Positions 14,605 to 16,644 of a stretch of 16,644 bases of DNA are shown here, piece after piece. The notes below the pieces were generated by a model. It was not told the origin of the DNA, ran no database searches, and saw only the letters and a program-made list of their open reading frames with translations. Position numbers and translations under genes: made by a program. Each line of letters starts with the position of its first letter. Position 1 is the stretch's first letter. The DNA lies in NCBI GenBank assembly GCA_045658525.1, contig JAZOVD010000018.1:1-16644 (forward strand), given 5' to 3'. This DNA comes from SIG673 sp045658525 (GTDB taxonomy: Bacteria; Bacillota; Clostridia; Oscillospirales; CAG-272).

Positions 14605-16440
14605 ATGCCAAAAGCAATATCAGAAACAATAAAACGTTTGCGAGAAAAGGCAAACAGTCTCCCTTTGACTCCGGGAGTATATCTGATGAAGGACAAAAAC
14701 GGAAAAATAATCTACGTCGGCAAGTCAAAGGCTATGAAGAACCGCGTGTCATCTTATTTTTCCGATATAAAAAGTCACACCGTCAAGACCGCGGCGATGG
14801 TAAGTCTGGTCCACGATTTTGACTATATGCTGACCGATTCAAACATCGAGGCTCTCGCTCTCGAAAACCGTTTGATAAAGCTTCATCAGCCGAAATTCAA
14901 TATAAAATTAAAGGACGGAAAAACCTATCCGTATCTCCGTCTTACTTTAAACAAGGAATATCCGACACTTACGTTCACACGAAAAAGAAATGAGGACGGA
15001 GCGAGATATTTCGGTCCGTACAGCGGAGCCTCGACCGCCATTTCTCTAATGAAAACAGCGCAAAAGGCATTCGGACTTGCTTCTTGTAACAGAAGCTTCC
15101 CGAAAGATATAGGCAAAGAACGTCCGTGCATTTATAAACAGATAGGACAGTGCTCCGCACCGTGCGACGGAAGCGTCAGCGCCGAGGAATACGCCGAGCT
15201 TAACAAAAAAGCCGCGGCTTTCCTGTGCGGAAGCTTTGGAAGCGTAAAGCGTGAGCTTGAAGAAAAAATGCTTGCCGCATCCGAGGAGCTGAATTTCGAG
15301 TCGGCGGCTAAATACCGAGATCGCATAAGAGTTCTTGATGCCTGCCGTCAAAAGCAAAAGGTGGTCGGCTCACCCGATGAGGAAAAGGACGTTATCGCGC
15401 TCTACACGGACACTGTATGCTCCGTTATATCGATATTTTTCATACGCGAAGGAAGCGTTACCGACAGCGAAAGCCTGATATTCGCTCACGAGCAGATAAC
15501 AGACGACGCGGACATCATATCATTCCTTTGTGATTTCTATCGAAAAAGAGAATTTATTCCCGAGGAAATATTGCTCGGTTTTTCACCGTCAGAGGATGAC
15601 GTAAACGATCTTTGTGAATACCTTCTCTCCGAGTGCGGAGCGAAGGTCAAGGTCCGTTGTCCCGAACGCGGAAACGCCCGTCAGCTCTGCGATATGGTCT
15701 ATGAAAACGCCGCCGAAACAGCCAAGCGTCACGCGGAAAGCACAGCAAAGCAGAACAGTATAGCGATACGTCTCGCTCAGCTCCTTTCACTCGAAGTAGT
15801 TCCCGAGCTTATAGAGGCTTACGATATTTCAAACATCGGTTCAGACAATATAACCGCGGGAAAGATAGCATCGGAAAACGGTAAATTCAAAAAGAGCGCG
15901 TACCGAACCTACAAGATAAAGGAGACCAACGGTCAGGACGACTATTCGTCTATGCGCGAGGCGATACGCCGCAGATTCTCACACCCCGAGGACGATTATC
16001 CCGATCTCATACTGCTCGACGGCGGAAAGGGTCACGTTTCGGTAATACGTGAGCTGATGAGAGAAATGGACATACCGATCCCGGTATTCGGAATGGTAAA
16101 GGACGAATATCACAAAACACGCGCGCTGACCGACGACGTTTCCGAGATCAGCATAGCGAAAGAACAGGATGTTTTCATATTTATTTATAGACTTCAAGAA
16201 GAAGTCCACCGATACACGATAGGAAGAATGCACGGTGCTAAGCGCAAGACCGTCAAGCGTTCATCGCTGACCGAGATAAAGGGTATCGGAGATAAAAAGG
16301 CAAAGATACTTCTCGCTCACTTCAAAAGCATAGCAGCTTTAAAAAACGCGGCAAAGGACGAGCTTATGACCGTTAAGGGCATAAACGAGACCGATGCAGA
16401 TATGATAATATCACACTTTTCACCCAAAGAAAAACAATAA
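14605..16440 (+). CDS. uvrC: Excinuclease ABC subunit C (UvrC)
   Basis: 611-aa dual-incision endonuclease of nucleotide excision repair, acting with UvrA and UvrB. In order: a GIY-YIG domain for the 3' cut (GVYLMKD at 24-30, IYVGKS at 36-41, NRVSSYF at 46-52); a four-cysteine Fe-S-type cluster (C-x13-C-x7-C-x3-C, starting about residue 160, ending QCSAPC); the UvrB-binding UVR motif (about 213-245, EELNFESAAKYRDRI); the RNase H-like domain for the 5' cut with EAYDISN (about 403-410) and LLDGGKGH (about 470-477); and two C-terminal helix-hairpin-helix motifs (about 556-609, EIKGIGDKKA and VKGINETDA). Length is normal. The ATG has AAAGGAG upstream. No promoter fits between the preceding terminator and the start. 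Confidence 0.97.
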   Translation: MPKAISETIKRLREKANSLPLTPGVYLMKDKNGKIIYVGKSKAMKNRVSSYFSDIKSHTVKTAAMVSLVHDFDYMLTDSNIEALALENRLIKLHQPKFNIKLKDGKTYPYLRLTLNKEYPTLTFTRKRNEDGARYFGPYSGASTAISLMKTAQKAFGLASCNRSFPKDIGKERPCIYKQIGQCSAPCDGSVSAEEYAELNKKAAAFLCGSFGSVKRELEEKMLAASEELNFESAAKYRDRIRVLDACRQKQKVVGSPDEEKDVIALYTDTVCSVISIFFIREGSVTDSESLIFAHEQITDDADIISFLCDFYRKREFIPEEILLGFSPSEDDVNDLCEYLLSECGAKVKVRCPERGNARQLCDMVYENAAETAKRHAESTAKQNSIAIRLAQLLSLEVVPELIEAYDISNIGSDNITAGKIASENGKFKKSAYRTYKIKETNGQDDYSSMREAIRRRFSHPEDDYPDLILLDGGKGHVSVIRELMREMDIPIPVFGMVKDEYHKTRALTDDVSEISIAKEQDVFIFIYRLQEEVHRYTIGRMHGAKRKTVKRSSLTEIKGIGDKKAKILLAHFKSIAALKNAAKDELMTVKGINETDADMIISHFSPKEKQ

Positions 16441-16467
16441 TCAACAATTAACAAGTGGTATTGATAT

Positions 16468-16644
16468 ATGATGAGAATTATAACAGGAAAAGCACGCGGA
16501 GTCAAGTTAGATACACTTGAAGGACTCGCCACACGCCCAACAGCCGAAAAGGTCAAGGAAGCTATATTCAGTATGATACAGTTCGAGACTGAGGGCAGGC
16601 GTGTTCTCGATATTTTCGCGGGAAGCGGTCAGCTCTCGCTCGAA
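16468..16644 (+). CDS. rsmD: 16S rRNA (guanine(966)-N2)-methyltransferase RsmD, N-terminal part
   Basis: The first 59 codons of a gene cut by the right edge. RsmD methylates G966 of 16S rRNA in the assembled 30S particle. The N-terminus MRIITGKARGVKL, the TRPTAEKVKEAIFSMI stretch and the SAM-binding strand VLDIFAGSGQLSLE are characteristic. Two in-frame ATGs lie next to each other (16468 and 16471); the first is 9 nt after AAGTGG, a weak ribosome binding site, while most family members start at the MRII methionine. It follows uvrC by 27 bp without a terminator, so it is probably co-transcribed. Confidence 0.93.
   Translation, partial: MMRIITGKARGVKLDTLEGLATRPTAEKVKEAIFSMIQFETEGRRVLDIFAGSGQLSLE

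Overview
The window looks like chromosomal DNA from a Gram-positive anaerobe of the class Clostridia, probably an uncultured Oscillospirales- or Christensenellales-like gut bacterium. The signs are strong AAGGAG/GGAGG ribosome binding sites, TTGACA-17-TATAAT promoters, a T-box riboswitch, a ferredoxin-dependent 2-oxoacid oxidoreductase, an HPr-like protein, a short S1-domain protein of the clostridial type and a very large secreted/membrane protein. The lineage is inferred from gene content, not from a marker search. No phage, transposon, CRISPR array or tRNA gene was seen.

Layout. Positions 1-117 hold a minus-strand rRNA-type leader (consensus promoter, small hairpin, boxA-like element) that runs off the left edge. 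Positions 260-4770 are compact housekeeping and hypothetical genes in alternating orientation: a five-TM membrane protein of unknown function (+), an S1-domain protein (-), a 100-aa unknown protein (+), trmB followed by a YbaK-type deacylase (-), and a small DUF378 membrane protein (+). Three convergent gene ends share bidirectional hairpin terminators.

Positions 4789-13972 are one long minus-strand run. A consensus promoter and a T-box leader, whose specifier codon reads as UUC (Phe), precede paaK, iorA, iorB and a tandem-ACT protein. A 1565-aa surface protein follows 55 bp later with no clear promoter of its own. Because a T-box switches genes on when its tRNA is uncharged, the paaK-ior operon is best read as making phenylalanine by reductive carboxylation of phenylacetate (phenylacetate to phenylacetyl-CoA to phenylpyruvate), not as a catabolic route. 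The surface protein has a signal peptide, helical repeats, an Ig-like module, hydrophobic segments, a Glu-rich linker, a conserved-looking cytosolic domain and a C-terminal domain resembling the C-terminal half of ribosomal protein uL15.

Positions 14143-16644 are plus-strand: an HPr-family protein that has lost the catalytic His but keeps the regulatory Ser (Crh-like), a very strong hairpin terminator, uvrC only 23 bp after it, and the start of rsmD cut by the right edge.

Several longest-ORF starts are wrong here, because promoters or the T-box lie inside the extended frames. The corrected starts are given in the entries.
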